Shown here piece after piece: positions 38,013-48,779 of a stretch of DNA of 64,000 nt (the stretch's first letter is position 1; each line of letters starts with the position of its first letter). A model generated the notes under the pieces. The model was given only the letters and a program-made list of their open reading frames with translations. It was not told the origin of the DNA and did no database searches. The translations under genes and the position numbers were made by a program. This DNA is from Bolinopsis microptera (Eukaryota > Ctenophora > Tentaculata > Lobata > Bolinopsidae), in NCBI RefSeq assembly GCF_026151205.1, contig NC_087072.1, forward strand, positions 21,728,103-21,792,102, in the 5' to 3' direction.

Positions 38013-38690
38013 TTGTATTCTAAATGGGGAACAGAACATGTAGAGACCAATGAACAAGCTGAAGAAGAAAGTACTAACGAACCTATGTCCAATGAACCTA
38101 TGTCGCCCAATATGGCCTCCCCAAATCCTAATAATCAGAAAGTATTAAACTCAACCAATTCTATCAAACCTCCATCATCTTCTTCGAGATATGACTTTCG
38201 GCGCCACATCAGAACAGAGAAACCCTTGTTAAATAGACCTCAAGTCCTAGAAGTAAACATCAATCATAAAACAAGAGTCGATAAGAAGAAAAAATGTAGA
38301 CCAAATGAGAAGGAGAAGATAGATGACATATGTCCTATATGTAAAACCAGAGTTGAATGGCATGTAGATGCTTTGCAGTGTGAGGAGTGCGAGGTTTGGA
38401 TTCATAAGGCCTGCTTGTGTATGAGTGATGAAGAGTATTTTTTTTTTATTTGAAAATTCAATTAATCATTATATATATAAATCAAGCGTTACATTTCAGC
38501 CATGCAAAATTACAATGACATATTTTGATATACTAAATGGTAAATGGTACTGCAATATAAGTTGCTTAATGTTTGGCCGGATGACAACTAAAGAGAAAAA
38601 TAAACTTGATTATATAATAATTAATTCGGCTGAACCAACACATAGCAAGAGCCACATTAACGTTGGGGCCGTCTACCAAATTTGAATGGC
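38013..38690 (+). pseudogene. PHD-finger fragment, probably from a LINE ORF
   Basis: Encodes a low-complexity N-terminus, a basic stretch (RVDKKKKCRPNEKEK), then CPICKTRVEWHVDALQCEEC with EVWIHKACL. After an AT-rich interruption near 38440-38510 the end of the finger, GKWYCNISC, follows in another frame. Cys4-His-Cys3 spacing is recognisable. CR1-like LINEs often carry such fingers; a host PHD gene fragment is the alternative. Stops and frame change suggest it is broken. It is opposite in orientation to LINE-1. Confidence 0.55.
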
Positions 38691-38858
38691 AAACATTAAC
38701 AAGAAATCAAACATATCATAAATAATTATAAGGATTTTGTTCATTACAATTCCGTCACAACTGATAAAGAAAAAAGAAAAGGACAAGCAGATAGGAAATT
38801 GGACGGACAGAATTGTAACCAACAAAAACAAATTTCTGAGACTCATAAGACTGATGAG

Positions 38859-40977
38859 CTAATCTGGCCAGACTGTATCGGCAGCCCAGAGGTACTTGAT
38901 CAGTTTGACCTTAAAAGTAGAAATCCGCTCTGACTGCCGGATACATACTGGTAGACTATTCCATTTCAGCATAGATCTATGAAAAAAGCTATTTCGGAAG
39001 GCATCCGAGCAGGGCACAGTGGTACTCATGTAAGTTGAAGTATCCGACATATCAATTATTTGAGCATTGTGCCTAGTGTATCGGGTGCCCTCTGGACGGC
39101 ATAGGACTATATATGTAGGGAGCGAAACTGGAATTATGCTATTCACTATTTTATAGAAGGTCATAAGATCGTTATAAATAAACTTCTGTTTAACAGGGAG
39201 AATATTTAGTTTCTTTTGCTCTGTAGCAAGTCTATCGTCATTATAACTGGAGTAAGGTTCACCATTGATCCATTTAATAGCCCTCTTTTGGATAGCAACA
39301 AACTGTTGAAGATGAGTTGCAGATTGAGGGGACCATATGACAGAACAATGTTCAAATATAGACCTAATTAACGCTAAATAGAACGATCTTTTCTGCCTTT
39401 TATCAGTAGTGAAATGACATGTTCTCTTAAGTAGTCCAAGTCTAGAGGTAGCTTTGGAAACAAGCGCTTTACATTGTGCACCCCAATTAAACCTGGAGTT
39501 TATTGCGACTCCTAAATCTGACTGAGAGGGCACAAAGTCAATATCACTTCCAGAAAGTTTATAAAAGAAGGTATTGAATGGCAAGTTATCCAGCACGTTT
39601 CTTTGCAGGGACACAGAGAGGGCTTTGCACTTTTGTGGGTGGAACTTCATTCGATTTCTCACTGACCAATCATATAATCTGTTGATGTCATTTTGGATTA
39701 TGTGATGGTCAGGGTAACCAAGGATCTCCCTCCAAATTTTAGTGTCATCTGCATAAAGGGCGATATTGGTGCCTTGAGAGACACAGGAGAACATGTCATT
39801 TATAAATATTACAAACAATAAAGGGCCAAGTATAGAACCTTGAGGGACACCAGACCGAACTGGTAGAGAAGAAGACGTTTGGCCTCCTATCACTACTTGT
39901 TGTTGTCGCCCCTCAAGATAGGACTTAATGAATTTAAGCATTAGTCCATCGACATTAAAAATATTCTTTAATTTACTTAAAATGAGGTCATGCGAAACGC
40001 TATCAAAAGCTTTCGCAAAATCAAAATATATTATATCAGTCCTGGACCTGTTATTCAATGCAAGTGCAAGATTGTCCGTGAAAGGTATCATTTGGGTTGT
40101 GCATGAACGTTCATTAACAAAACCGTGTTGTCGGTCATCCAACAGATCAGAACATGCAGCGTATAATGCAGTCTTTATGCACCTTTCAAAGACTTTCATT
40201 ACAAGAGATGTTAACGAGATAGGCCTGTAGTTCTCAACCGAAGACTTATCGCCCTTTTTGTGCACTGGTACTACAAGTGCCAGCTTCCAATCAGGGGGTA
40301 TGCATCCGCTCGAGAAAGACAGGTTAAATAAAACACTAAGTGGGTATGCAAGGCTTTGGGCACAGTTTTTGAGGACTCTCCCATGAATCCCATCAGGGCC
40401 AGGGGCCTTGTTAGGATTTAACTTTTTAAGAATCAACAGAACATCTTCTCTACTAAACACAAGACTTGAAAAACAATCATCACGAAAATCTATGTCAATG
40501 CCATAATCGCTCTCTTGAGAAAACTGCTCATAAAAATATTCGTTAAAAAGGGCAGCTTGATCAGATGGATTGTTTCGAAAGCGATTATGATATTTGACAG
40601 TTTCAGGGATCCTGGTTGACTTTGATTTAGATTTAACGTAGGTCCAGAATTTCTTGGAGATAAGAGCATCATCAGAGTCATCCTCAACACTGAGTCTCAT
40701 TCTTTCGTCCATCAAATTTTTAAATTTTGTGCGAAATGCACGAAACTTTTGTTTATGAGACTCAGAGTTGCTCCCCTTATGCCTTATTCTCCATTTCTCC
40801 TTATTTCGTAGGAGACGATCACATTCGGAGTCATACCATGGGGGCTGGAACTGAGACTTAATGGTCTTTTTAGGGATCCATCGGTCACAGGCTGCACCGA
40901 GAACTCCTCTGAATCGACTCCAGGCAAGATAAGGATCATTACACTCAAATATACTATCCCAATCGATGCTAAATAAC
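38859..40977 (-). pseudogene. LINE-1 ORF2, C-terminal part with reverse transcriptase
   Basis: Open frame from the junction at about 40977 to a stop at 38859 (the first ATG is only at 40715, but frame continues upstream, including ELFSIDWDSIFECNDPYLAW). RT motifs: NKAPGPDGI, NYRPISLTS, FDFAKAFDSVSHD (motif A), SGVPQGSILGPLLF (motif B), ALYADDTKIW (catalytic YADD), then DLGVAINSRFNWG. This is the downstream half of LINE-1 ORF2; the endonuclease half is at 45140-46260, and the two are separated by the insertion of LINE-2. CR1/jockey-like type. Confidence 0.88.
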
Positions 40978-43900
40978 TCAGTTAAACAAAAATTTCAGTT
41001 AAACAAAAATTTCAATTTTATGCCATTTATTACAGATTAAACAAGTTTACAATAAATCAATTTGATATTTAACGGAATCCTAATTCAATGTGCAGTATGG
41101 TTGTCACTCTTTAAATAGATTAGATATAGGTTGACGGGGCAAAGGAGTGTGCGTGCTGTTCGCTATTGCTCACACCAAACGGCAACCTAGTAAATGTTTT
41201 GTATGAACACCGGTCTCCATCACGACACAAAATTAGGATTGTAGAATTTATTGAATAACTATTAGTGCAGTGGAGGTAGCGGTGTGGTGCATTAATAGAG
41301 TGACAGCCTACTGATTTAGAGTTGTTTTTAAGTGAGCATAATGGGTGTATTTTTGGATCTAATGGCAACTTTAAAATTTGTTCTTTTAATCATTTATTAA
41401 ATATCAGTTTAAAAATATATAAATCTGGAATCTGTTCACTCTGTGAACCAGTCCTATAAAAATTTCAAAAACCCTCCTAAATTAAATATTAAAAACGTCT
41501 CAGTAATGGAAATAGTCATACAATTAAGAAATTATCCAAATTCTTAATATCTACCTAAGAGAAAAATACCTACCTAAGTCAATTTCTACCTGTAATACAC
41601 TAAATATTAGGTTAAATACATAGGTGGTGGAGTCAGCACACATTTACAAAAATCAAAATTGTTTAATAGGAGGAGCCTGTGGGCCGAGATCACTGGATTA
41701 AATTTGATGAAGGGGATTGTTTTCAAATGACAGCTGCATTATGTCATAATCGCTTGTGGTCCATGCCGAATCATTATAAGCATGTTGCAGCTTTAGAAGT
41801 GCCTTTTTCAGGCGACTTTTAGCAAGGCTAATCTTGTAGGAGTAGTCAAAGAGCTTAAGTTTAGGTGCAATTGTGTTCCAAATTTTGGTGGATCTTGATA
41901 TAAAGTCATTAGATGGGAGTTGTGAAATGATAGTGGTTTCCTTTCTAGAAGATGACTGATAATGCTGTTGCAGTGATGCTGGGCACCTTAGTTTTAGTAT
42001 TTTAAAAACTTCCATAAATGTGTGATATGTATATAAATTTTTGAAAGCCAGGATGTTTTGTTGCTTGAAAAGTGGTTTACAGTGCTCTAGTTGGAAGAAT
42101 GTATGGTCAAGTGCCTGGCTGTCAAACTCTCTTGTTCTTGCACATGTAAGGAACTTGTTTAGGTATGCCTCTTTATCACCAAAGAGGACCCGTACACAGT
42201 GCTTCTGAGACAGCCAGATACTTGCTGTCCTAAAGAGTGCTGCATCACCCCAAACTGAGATACAATATGTGAGGTGGGATTCAAATAGTGTGTGGTAGAG
42301 GTCTTTATGGAGTTCCTTTGGTACAGAGTCCCTAATTCTATTTAAGGTGGCAGAGGCATAGTTTAACTTTCGTTTAAGTGCTGTTATATGAGGCCCCCAG
42401 GAAAGCTGTTCGTCAATAACAACTCCAAGAAACTTAGTTGCTTTGGTTTTTTTAATTGGAAAGCCATCAATATGGAGTTGAAGCGAATCTGGCAATTCTA
42501 CTGGTTTACTAGCCTTTGGTTCAAAATGCATATAACAGCACTTTGACATGTTGATGTGAAGTTTGTTAAGGATCATATACTTTTTTATACAGCTTAGCAA
42601 TTTGTTGCCTTTCTCATAAGCTTCTTCTACAGTTTTTCCATCAATAAAAGTGTTGGTGTCGTCAGCAAATAGTATGAAAGTTCCTAAATCCGAGGAATTG
42701 GCAATATCATTTATGTATAGAAGAAAAAGGAGCGGTCCCAAAACAGAGCCTTGTGGAACTCCATATTTAATGATAAGGTTTTCGGATTTTTCATTAAGGA
42801 CTTCTGTATACTGTGTTCTATTTGATAAGTAGCTTTTAATAAGACAGTTTGCATTGCCTCTTATTCCATACCTATCTAGTTTTGTTAGGAGTGTACTATG
42901 GTCGATTGTATCAAATGCTTTACTCAAATCTATAAATATTCCTAGAACATGGTTTCGTTTTTTTATGCTATCTTCAATAATCCTAACAGAGTAGTTAACA
43001 GCATGGCTAGTAGAATGGGACTTGCGGAAGCCAAATTGGTTTTCATCAAGGATATTTTGTGACAGAGCGAAACTGTAGATACGGCTGTATATCACTTTTT
43101 CAAATATCTTACCAAATATAGGCAGTGTAGAGACAGGTCTGTAGTTTCCTACATCCTCTTGGTTTCCTTTCTTAAATATGGGAGTAACTTTCCCAACTTT
43201 CAAAACATCAGGAAATACCCCGCTCATCATGAGTTTGTTGAAATGTTGGGCTAAAACAGGGCAGATTAAATGAGCTGACTTTTTGATTATACGGATCGGA
43301 ATATCACTAGATTTGCCATTTTCCAACTTGGAAATTATTTCCATGAGCTCAGTATGTGAACAGTCAGATAGGAATATAGAGTTATTGTTGGATGGCAGGA
43401 GGTAGTCTTCAAATGTTGAAAATTCAGAAGCCTGTATAGGCAGGTCAGCTATTGATTCATTTAGAGTGGAGGCAATTGAGTTAAAGTATTTGTTGAACTC
43501 GTTTGCAATAACCCTTCTATCTGTTATTTTTCTGTTGTCGATTATAAATGAGGGTTTTATAGTTTTTTTACACTTCCCTCTAAGTTCATTAATGATCTGC
43601 CATGTCTTCTTACGGTCGTGCTTATTTTCTATGATTTGGTTGCAAGAGTAAGTATTTTTTGCAGAGTTAATTACAGATTTGAGGATCCTTCGGTATACTT
43701 TGAAGGTTTGTTCGAGAACATGGTCTCCATCAGGGTTTGCCTTAGTTTTAGATGTAATCCAGTTATCTTTTAATTCATGTTTTTTTTCAACGGCTGCTGA
43801 GATACTATCTGTTATCCAGGGGTTATTGATAGGATTCCGTTTAGTAGTTTTTGGCTTTACAAGTTTGCATGTTGCATCAAGTACACGATCAAATAATTTA

Positions 43901-45145
43901 GTAAAATCCGAGAATTCATGAGAAGTGTTGAGCTTTGAGAGGTCAGTGTTCAGTAGGGTTAGGAATTTATTAAGGTTGGCATTACTGAAGTCGTAGTACT
44001 GGACATGTTTTTCACTTTTTGGACCAACCTCAAATTCGATGTCAGTGAATTCAAATGTTGGAGCATGGTCACCAATTCTATCTGTTATACAACCTGAGAG
44101 AACACAGTTACCAGGGTCATTCGTGAGGATGTTGTCAATACAAGATGGTTTGCAATTTGGTCTCTCATGTGTAGGTATCGAAATAACGGGAGCGAAACCA
44201 TTTCTAAATAAGCATTCTTCAAAAAGAGTATAGTTGCCATGACCAGCATCACCATTCACTTTAAGAAGGTCAACATTAAAGTCCCCCATTATACGTACAC
44301 CAGATTTAGGGAGGAGTTTACATATGTGATCAAATGATTTAAGGAAATTATGAATGTCACCATTAGGAGGGCGATAGATGACCCCTGAGATGAGTGTGAG
44401 CTTGCTGGATGATTGAGTGATCTTAACAAAGATTGATTCAATATCAGGCGTGCAGTAGCCAAGATTTTCTATGACTTCTGCATTAAGGTGATTTGCTACA
44501 TACAGGGCAACACCAGTCCCTTTCAGCTTGTTCTCCTGAGTGACCTGATAAAAACTGTTGTATTGCGGTATTCTGTATAGTTCTTTAAGAGGTTCATCTG
44601 TGTTTGTTTCAGCGATACCAATTACAGAGAAATTTAGTTCAATCCGTTTGAGTTCAACATTAAGACAATCGAAGTTGGTTTTGTTACCATCTAAGTTGAC
44701 AAAGTAGGATGTGAATTTTGAGTGTGTGGATGAAGGATTACATGAGTTTTGAAGCTCCCTGACTACCCTATTAAGATCAGTTGTAGAGTAGCTCTGACAT
44801 TGGTCTAGAACATTCGAAATTTTGTGAATAGTTTCGTCATCACATCCACCTTCATCATCGTAGAATTTATCACCACCATCACTAATCATCCCAGAGAAGG
44901 GGTTGTAGCGTGGTATCACGTTCAGTGAACAAACCTTACATACCCATAGACCATTGGTGGGGCAGAAACCTGCTGCTTTAAAACATTTAGTATGAATAGC
45001 TGTCCGACAGGCTTCACATTCCAGTAGGGGCTGCCCAATGTTGATGGGCCTTGAGCATGGCTCACAGACCTCCTTAATTAATTTCATGATCATAGTTATG
45101 TGTCGGTTAGGTTGGACCAGTGGATCCAACCCTCTGTGCTGACTC
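40978..45145 (-). mobile_element. LINE-2: full-length-looking CR1-like LINE nested in LINE-1
   Basis: The insertion splits LINE-1 ORF2 between SEVSRE and LFSIDW. The 5' end lies about 50 nt before the first ATG. The 3' end carries a repeated TTTTTGTTTAACTGAAA block and no long poly-A. The shared GAG at both junctions could be a minimal target duplication. A truncated second copy of its 3' end lies at 22232-22312. Confidence 0.82.
41698..45093 (-). CDS. LINE-2 ORF: PHD finger, APE-type endonuclease, reverse transcriptase
   Basis: One uninterrupted frame of about 1,131 codons from the ATG at 45093 (open slightly upstream). Order: Cys/His PHD-like finger (CEPCSRPINIGQPLLECEAC ... GLWVCKVC), APE-type endonuclease (IGIAETN, GVIYRPPNGD, MGDFNVDLLK, IGDHAPTFEF), RT (NYRPVSTLPIFGKIFEK, FIDLSKAFDTIDH, YGVPQGSVLGPLLF, LFADDTNTF with FADD as motif C, FLGVVIDEQLSWG) and a C-terminal domain. 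The endonuclease nicks target DNA and the RT copies the RNA at the nick. Intactness suggests recent insertion. PHD fingers are known in CR1-like elements. Confidence 0.92.
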   Translation of the reverse strand: MIMKLIKEVCEPCSRPINIGQPLLECEACRTAIHTKCFKAAGFCPTNGLWVCKVCSLNVIPRYNPFSGMISDGGDKFYDDEGGCDDETIHKISNVLDQCQSYSTTDLNRVVRELQNSCNPSSTHSKFTSYFVNLDGNKTNFDCLNVELKRIELNFSVIGIAETNTDEPLKELYRIPQYNSFYQVTQENKLKGTGVALYVANHLNAEVIENLGYCTPDIESIFVKITQSSSKLTLISGVIYRPPNGDIHNFLKSFDHICKLLPKSGVRIMGDFNVDLLKVNGDAGHGNYTLFEECLFRNGFAPVISIPTHERPNCKPSCIDNILTNDPGNCVLSGCITDRIGDHAPTFEFTDIEFEVGPKSEKHVQYYDFSNANLNKFLTLLNTDLSKLNTSHEFSDFTKLFDRVLDATCKLVKPKTTKRNPINNPWITDSISAAVEKKHELKDNWITSKTKANPDGDHVLEQTFKVYRRILKSVINSAKNTYSCNQIIENKHDRKKTWQIINELRGKCKKTIKPSFIIDNRKITDRRVIANEFNKYFNSIASTLNESIADLPIQASEFSTFEDYLLPSNNNSIFLSDCSHTELMEIISKLENGKSSDIPIRIIKKSAHLICPVLAQHFNKLMMSGVFPDVLKVGKVTPIFKKGNQEDVGNYRPVSTLPIFGKIFEKVIYSRIYSFALSQNILDENQFGFRKSHSTSHAVNYSVRIIEDSIKKRNHVLGIFIDLSKAFDTIDHSTLLTKLDRYGIRGNANCLIKSYLSNRTQYTEVLNEKSENLIIKYGVPQGSVLGPLLFLLYINDIANSSDLGTFILFADDTNTFIDGKTVEEAYEKGNKLLSCIKKYMILNKLHINMSKCCYMHFEPKASKPVELPDSLQLHIDGFPIKKTKATKFLGVVIDEQLSWGPHITALKRKLNYASATLNRIRDSVPKELHKDLYHTLFESHLTYCISVWGDAALFRTASIWLSQKHCVRVLFGDKEAYLNKFLTCARTREFDSQALDHTFFQLEHCKPLFKQQNILAFKNLYTYHTFMEVFKILKLRCPASLQQHYQSSSRKETTIISQLPSNDFISRSTKIWNTIAPKLKLFDYSYKISLAKSRLKKALLKLQHAYNDSAWTTSDYDIMQLSFENNPLHQI

Positions 45146-46260
45146 CCTAGACACCTCAGAATTCAGGCCCCTAAAATTACCTTTACTATAATTAAAGATC
45201 TTTCTTTTAGGCTGCTTAATATACTTGGTCTTAATATCAATGTCAAATGTGATACAAAAGTGGTCGGACATACACATTTCGTTTTGATCTAAAACTTTAA
45301 CATTCTTAATAAGGTTTTGAATGTTAGTGAACACAAGATCTAAGGTGTTGCCTGACTTGTGAGTAGGGGAGCTAATAAGTTGTGTATGTCCGAGGTAGGT
45401 CATCAGTAAGGTCATCAGTGAGAAAATTAACAAAGCTAGAATGTAGCTGGCAAGATGACTGACCATCTGGCCAGGAAATCGAAGCCAAATTAAAGTCACC
45501 TACCAGAATGTGCCTTTGCAATTTTCTGGCAGATGCTAAAGTAACAAAATGTTTCTTGAAAGATTCAAAATTATCTAAGCCAAGCGTTCCTACTCTATAA
45601 AATGTTGATATACAAAAGTTTCTTCCACACTGAGTCTTAATTATGATGGATAATAATTCAGCTTGAACACTAACTTTAGAGAACTTTAGAGAACTTTAGA
45701 CTCGAGATATCAATGTCTGTTCTATGGGCAATCAGAACACCACCACTGTTTTTTCTGAATTTCTTGGGCTGGGTTGCATCCACTGGATGCGATCTTAAGG
45801 ATCGGTCAAGCCTAAATACTTTGTATTTGTCAGGGAGCACCTCATTACTGAGAATGGAATTTTTCAGCCATGTCTCGTTTAGAATAATGATGTGAGGCTT
45901 ATGTTTGTAGATATAACCATGGAATTCATGTATCTTGGTCATATTTAGTGGTGGTGTTCCTGATGCTAAATCGCGTGTATTTAGGAAACCATGGACATTA
46001 TTGTAAACAACGGATAAATTTGGTCCAGGGTTCAGTAAGGAACAATTACAAATTACTATCAGGGAAATATTAAGGAGAGATAGAAAAACCAGACCACACC
46101 TAGACATGACCCCAAGCCAGCTGCTGGTTATACCGAAAAGTAACTTAACAGTCTGTTTCGGTGACATGGTAGGTGACAGTTCGGTTTTTGTGGTAGATAG
46201 CTCAATTTTACAGAAATTGCAGCTAAGGCTGTCCCAATGCCCCCTCCCCCCTATACACAA
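45140..46260 (-). pseudogene. LINE-1 ORF2, endonuclease part, broken frame
   Basis: Reads NNVHGFLNTRDLASG, PHIIILNETWLKNSILSNE, NSGGVLIAHRTDI, RHILVGDFNLASISWPD, THKSGNTLDLVFTN and SDHFCITFDI, an APE-type endonuclease series (NxR-like start, ETW, GDFN, SDH). Two frame breaks are visible. One, near 45676-45700, is caused by extra copies of TTCTCTAAAG; the other, near 45405-45425, by a repeat of ACTGATGACCT. The frame ends at the LINE-2 junction. Confidence 0.85.
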
Positions 46261-46764
46261 GTTTAAAGTGTCTGAGAAAAATGGTACAAAATATTACCAT
46301 AAAGTAAAGATTTATGGATGACCTCAAACATGGTACAGAGTGTATTTTAGGTTGTAGGGGAGCACCAGGGAGTATATTAGCATCGATAGTCAAAGAAAAT
46401 ATATACAAAATAACATAAAAATAAAATATACCCAATAGAGCACATAACATATGACGAGACAGAAGACAGGACAACAAATTTTCCCCATTACCTCTATTAC
46501 TTTTACTGATGATAACATACCTAGAAAACATACCAGTTGCAACACGGTGTTGTTGAGCCGATATTCCCATGGAACTTTAAAGTATATTATTAACAGAATT
46601 GTGTCTCGCCGTTGTGTTTTGTTAGGTATTGTGCTATAATATGAAGTAACATACATTATGCTATCACTTCGTTTGAATACATATAAATAACATCCAAATG
46701 ATCAGATCCAATAGGATACTGATGCAGACAATGAAAAATTTAAATATTGAATTGAATTACCACA

Positions 46765-48276
46765 TCAGTATCCCAATGGATTAAACCACTTTGAGTGTAT
46801 GATTCTGAGATAGAACTTTGCCAACACTGGCATCCCAGCCTTGGGGCTGGGATGAATGTCATAAAAGCCCCTATTGTCACATTTAGGAAATAATCTCTCG
46901 TTTCTGTTTCCATAGCGGTCTAAGAAAGCCCAAAAAACATCAAGGTAAAACAGTTTATGCCTAGAGCAGCGATCAAAGATCAAATTATTCATAGCACAAA
47001 CATTACCAGGGATTTTATCTTGTCCGTTCGGGTGGACTGGTGGAATAGCTTGTACAAAAACACGTGCATTTGGATAAAGTTTTTTTGCTGTCTTCATAAG
47101 GTCACTCACAGGGGTCTTGAGATGATTGACACCCTGGGTACAGTACCGGATGTCGTTGGCACCGAAGCTTAAGAACAGTTTCTTTACCTGCACAAGAGGG
47201 TTCTTTGTATGAAAGGCCTCAATAGATTTCTGTATAGCTGAGATCTTAAGCCCACCCTTAGCTATGTTGGTGACAGTTTCTTTACCTCTACTGAGGCGAT
47301 CAGCGTCCAATCGAGCAGCAAAGGAGTCACCAGCAATGAGGATGATAGACTTCTGGTGTTTTTGAGAGTCTGTGATGGGAGCTTTTGGGGGTACCTTATT
47401 AGGACTGTCGGATGTAGGAGAGGGAAGAATAGGAGATGAAGGGGAAGAGAAAGGTGTGGTTAACTTTCTGAAGGAGAGACTATACCTCCAACAAATTTCA
47501 TTGTCAGAAGGTGCAACTCCTGGGGCAATCCTGTGCCTCATGACTTGCTGTGCACCAGGCTTCATGATGTTCAGTGTGCCATTGGTGGCAGGAAGGGTGA
47601 AGTCTGCGTTAATCAACTCTTGGGCTGGCCTTGACCTAGAGGCCCTAGTTGTGCGTTGTTCTACTTGGGTTGTATCGAGCACAAACTCAAGTGACCGCGG
47701 AGCCCCTATTGAGTAAGTGCAAATGGAGCTGGACTGTGATATTATTAGGTCTTCATCGTCTTTATGGAGGCTTAACTTAGCTTGCTGAGTGTCGTACCTA
47801 GTAACAAGGCAAGCATCCATGTTGTTGGTGGTGGAGGGGAGGTCATTAATAAGTCCCATCAACTTAAAGATGCTAGGGAAGTTGTTGATGGGATGTGGCT
47901 TGTTGACTATGTTACCAAAGCAGTAGTCTTCTGATGAAGGGCTTAGCCATAGGGTGTGGACTTTATTAGATTTGCCTTCAAGATTCATTGAATCTAATTC
48001 TTCTTTGATTTTCTGGAATAGATTTTCATCCATTCCAGGGAGAACTGGAACGTGCTCTACGAGCGTATGTGGGCTATACGAGACATTTTGAACAGAAGTT
48101 TCCTTCTTCGTTTTCTTTTCCTTCTTCTTTTCATCTATACGTACTATTTTAGAAGCAAGCTTTTTCTCTTTCAGACTGTCCAGGATACTCTGAGTAAGGA
48201 GGGTATGCATGTGTTGCTTTACTTCAAGAGATAAGTTTTGCAGTAAGGCGAGGAAGTTGGCGGGCAGTGTTGGCAT
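46765..48276 (-). CDS. LINE-1 ORF1: AlkB-like 2OG-Fe(II) dioxygenase fused to SGNH hydrolase
   Basis: 503 codons from ATG, intact. Residues about 40-60 are a Lys-rich stretch. Residues about 105-272 are AlkB-like: CLVTRYDTQQ, LSLHKDDEDL (H171 and D173 as iron ligands), YSIGAPRSLEF, GTLNIMKPGAQQVMRHRI (H249), RYSLSFR (R264 and R270, the R-x5-R for 2-oxoglutarate). A Pro/Ser linker follows. Residues about 310-495 are an SGNH/GDSL hydrolase: IAGDSF (catalytic Ser), KGG, FGANDI and YDIHPSP (Asp and His). Esterase and PHD domains are known in CR1-like ORF1 proteins; the AlkB fusion is unusual. AlkB enzymes demethylate alkylated nucleic acids, so a role in protecting the element's RNA is an inference. 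It is the first ORF of LINE-1, transcribed leftwards. Confidence 0.9.
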   Translation of the reverse strand: MPTLPANFLALLQNLSLEVKQHMHTLLTQSILDSLKEKKLASKIVRIDEKKKEKKTKKETSVQNVSYSPHTLVEHVPVLPGMDENLFQKIKEELDSMNLEGKSNKVHTLWLSPSSEDYCFGNIVNKPHPINNFPSIFKLMGLINDLPSTTNNMDACLVTRYDTQQAKLSLHKDDEDLIISQSSSICTYSIGAPRSLEFVLDTTQVEQRTTRASRSRPAQELINADFTLPATNGTLNIMKPGAQQVMRHRIAPGVAPSDNEICWRYSLSFRKLTTPFSSPSSPILPSPTSDSPNKVPPKAPITDSQKHQKSIILIAGDSFAARLDADRLSRGKETVTNIAKGGLKISAIQKSIEAFHTKNPLVQVKKLFLSFGANDIRYCTQGVNHLKTPVSDLMKTAKKLYPNARVFVQAIPPVHPNGQDKIPGNVCAMNNLIFDRCSRHKLFYLDVFWAFLDRYGNRNERLFPKCDNRGFYDIHPSPKAGMPVLAKFYLRIIHSKWFNPLGY

Positions 48277-48282
48277 CTTGTT

Positions 48283-48779
48283 GTGGAGTGTGGGAGGATC
48301 GGGAGGAGACTGGGTGATCCGGATAAGAGATCAACAGCAGGATGTTTCAGTGGCACCGTTGTAAACCCTAGCAATCTGGATCTGAAACAGTTAATAGGCC
48401 AGAGATTTATAGTTCAGAGTGAAAAAAATTTGAATTATAATGAACAGAGGTGTTGTAAAGAACTCAAGAACTGTATAGCAGAAAAAAGAATGCAATACTT
48501 ATCTAAAGGAGAAGTAGCTAAAAGGAGTTACTAAATTTCAAACATCACTAGATCTCTAACAATAAAACTAACCTCGTACCAGACCGCAGGAGCCCTGGTA
48601 GTACAAGACTACCAGGGCAATAGGAAGAAACGATTACCACCTCCACAACCTGCCATCTAACTCAGATCCATCACACCCAGGACACCGGCAGACTTTACTC
48701 CAACGGATTACTCATCGGTAGCCATACCTAGGATATAAAAACCAGTGAAGATGATGAATGGTATTGTGACTGCTGCCAG
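48283..48779. other. junction between LINE-1 5' end and the RLE LINE
   Basis: Contains the presumed short 5' UTR of LINE-1 (minus strand) and the 5' side of the RLE LINE (plus strand). A perfect inverted pair CCTGGTAGT/ACTACCAGG lies at about 48593-48617. Just before 48780 the plus strand reads EDDEWYCDCCQ in frame with the RLE ORF, a possible remnant of a Cys-rich finger. Confidence 0.45.

Noticed and set aside
42650-47716. Plus-strand frames within LINE-1 and LINE-2
   Set aside because: They are antisense shadows of the long minus-strand ORFs with clear catalytic motifs.
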